A DNA stretch of 43,271 nt from a bacterium (GTDB lineage Bacteria; Gemmatimonadota; Glassbacteria; GWA2-58-10), in NCBI GenBank assembly GCA_021372515.1, contig JAJFUG010000154.1:1-43271 (forward strand), written 5' to 3'. Shown here one piece after another: positions 42,279 to 43,271 of the stretch. The notes beneath the pieces were generated by a model. That model made no database searches, was not told the origin of the DNA, and saw only the letters and a program-made list of their open reading frames with translations. The first letter of the stretch is position 1. Each line of letters opens with the position of its first letter. Both the position numbers and the translations under genes were made by a program.

Positions 42279-43271
42279 TCACAAACCTGCCGCTTCTTTC
42301 AAGGCCCCTTGTCCGGCCTCGAGCGCCAGGTCGATATCGGCCTCGCTCATGGCGGCGCTAACAAAGGCGGCCTCGAACTGGCTGGGGGCGAGGAACACCC
42401 CGCGCTCCAGCATGGCCTGGAAGAACCGTCCGAACAGCCCGCGGTCGGCGCGCTGGGCCGAGCTGAAATCGGTCACCGGGCCGGCGGTGAAAAAGAGGGT
42501 CATCAGGCTGCCCACGCGGTTGACGCAACCCTCCACGCCCGCATCTTTCAGGCTGGAGCGCAGGCCGGCCTCCAGACGGGCGGCCAGGGACTCAAGGTAG
42601 TCATAGGGCGGCTGCTTGTCCAGCCTGTCGAGCATGTAGAGGCCCGCGGCCACGGCCAGCGGGTTGCCCGAAAGCGTCCCGGCCTGGTAGACCGGCCCCA
42701 GGGGCGAAAGCATCTCCATGATCTCACGCCGTCCGCCCACCGCGCCCACCGGCAGCCCCCCGCCGATGATCTTGCCCAGGCAGGTCAGGTCCGGCGTGAT
42801 CCCGTAGCGCTCCTGCGCCCCGCCACGCCCCAGGCGGAACCCGGTGATGACCTCATCGAAAATGAGCAGCGCCCCGTGCCTGCGGGTCAGCTCGCGCAAG
42901 CGCTCCAGATAGCCCGGCGCGGGCGGCACCACGCCCATGTTGCCCGCCACCGGCTCCACGATCATCGCGGCCACGTTGCCGCCGCACTCGGCCAGCACGC
43001 GCTCCAGGGCCGCGGGGTCATTATAGGGGACATTCACGGTGAGAGCGGAAAGCTCCCTGGGCACACCGGCGCTGTCCGGCACTCCGAAAGTGGCCCCCCC
43101 CGAGCCGGCTTTGACCAGGAAACTGTCAGAATGGCCGTGGTAGCAGCCCTCGCATTTGACTATCAGGCTGCGGCCGGTGAACGCGCGCGCCAGGCGCAGG
43201 GCGGTCATGGTGGCCTCGGTGCCGCTCGACACCAGGCGCAGCATTTCTATCGAGGGCAGGCAGCGCGCCAC
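42279..43271 (-). CDS. hemL: Glutamate-1-semialdehyde 2,1-aminomutase (N terminus outside window)
   Basis: About 330 C-terminal residues of an expected 430 are visible; the frame runs off the window end, and the GTG there is probably internal. Motifs are EMLRLVSSGTEATMTALRLARA, YHGHSDSFLV, IVEPVAGNMGV, LIFDEVITGFRLG, the PLP lysine in CLGKIIGGGLPVGA, and YQAGTLSGNPLAVAAG. It converts glutamate-1-semialdehyde to 5-aminolevulinate, so this organism uses the C5 route to haem. The order of residues around the lysine separates it from other class III aminotransferases. The stop is TGA at 42279. Confidence 0.97.
   Translation of the reverse strand: MARCLPSIEMLRLVSSGTEATMTALRLARAFTGRSLIVKCEGCYHGHSDSFLVKAGSGGATFGVPDSAGVPRELSALTVNVPYNDPAALERVLAECGGNVAAMIVEPVAGNMGVVPPAPGYLERLRELTRRHGALLIFDEVITGFRLGRGGAQERYGITPDLTCLGKIIGGGLPVGAVGGRREIMEMLSPLGPVYQAGTLSGNPLAVAAGLYMLDRLDKQPPYDYLESLAARLEAGLRSSLKDAGVEGCVNRVGSLMTLFFTAGPVTDFSSAQRADRGLFGRFFQAMLERGVFLAPSQFEAAFVSAAMSEADIDLALEAGQGALKEAAGL

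Overview
The window is a GC-rich stretch of chromosome from a Gram-negative bacterium. The outer-membrane evidence is direct: a full Kdo branch (kdsA, kdsB, kdsC, kdsD), LPS export genes (lptB, lptC, an OstA/LptA-like gene), an Omp85-type barrel, lipoproteins and many signal peptides. The lipoprotein form of LptC, the long OstA-like protein, HPr kinase next to rpoN, GTG/TTG starts and a KaiC-like ATPase suggest an uncultured lineage of or near the FCB group; this placement is an inference and no marker here fixes the phylum. I saw no tRNA, rRNA, CRISPR array, prophage or transposase gene.

Layout. 1-3.6 kb: an ECF sigma factor operon (sigma factor, DUF418 membrane protein, anti-sigma-like membrane protein) beside a divergent small membrane protein and the tail of a possible second anti-sigma-like gene. 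3.7-5.8 kb (minus): a PHP-family phosphatase overlapping a dicarboxylate/amino-acid symporter. 5.9-19.5 kb (minus): one long co-directional block reading kdsB, pyrG, kdsA, kdsC, kdsD, lptC, lptA-like, lptB, rpoN, hpf, hprK, ptsH, ptsI. It links CTP and Kdo synthesis, LPS export, sigma-54, ribosome hibernation and a PTS phosphorelay with no sugar permease in view. 19.8-22.4 kb (plus): an unusual IspH-UbiA fusion and a cytidylate-kinase-like protein. 22.4-23.1 kb: a gene-free array of palindromic repeats. 23.1-34.2 kb (minus): a winged-helix histidine kinase, a double-domain KaiC-like ATPase, aroB, a metallo-beta-lactamase-fold hydrolase, an HDOD protein, a metallophosphoesterase, an Omp85-like barrel, an acidic single-pass membrane protein and a lipoprotein. 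34.4-40.5 kb (plus): an NhaC-type antiporter with an N-terminal extracytoplasmic domain, an S55 peptidase-like protein and an overlapping exported beta-propeller protein. 40.8-43.3 kb (minus): a SpoIID/LytB protein and hemL, cut by the window end.

The most unusual feature is a dispersed family of short hairpin repeats in five intergenic clusters (13.66-13.79, 22.48-23.13, 24.67-24.73, 26.50-26.55 and 40.58-40.76 kb). Their stems differ between copies by changes on both arms that keep pairing, and several are followed by CCTACG. Two copies near 22.5-23.1 kb form parallel three-hairpin units with a conserved 73-nt linker. One copy in the LPS export operon seems to supply both the ribosome binding site and the GTG start codon of the lptA-like gene. 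The other leading points are the IspH-UbiA fusion, the KaiC-like protein with one degenerate catalytic domain, and a palindrome overlapping the -10 box of the S55 peptidase promoter.
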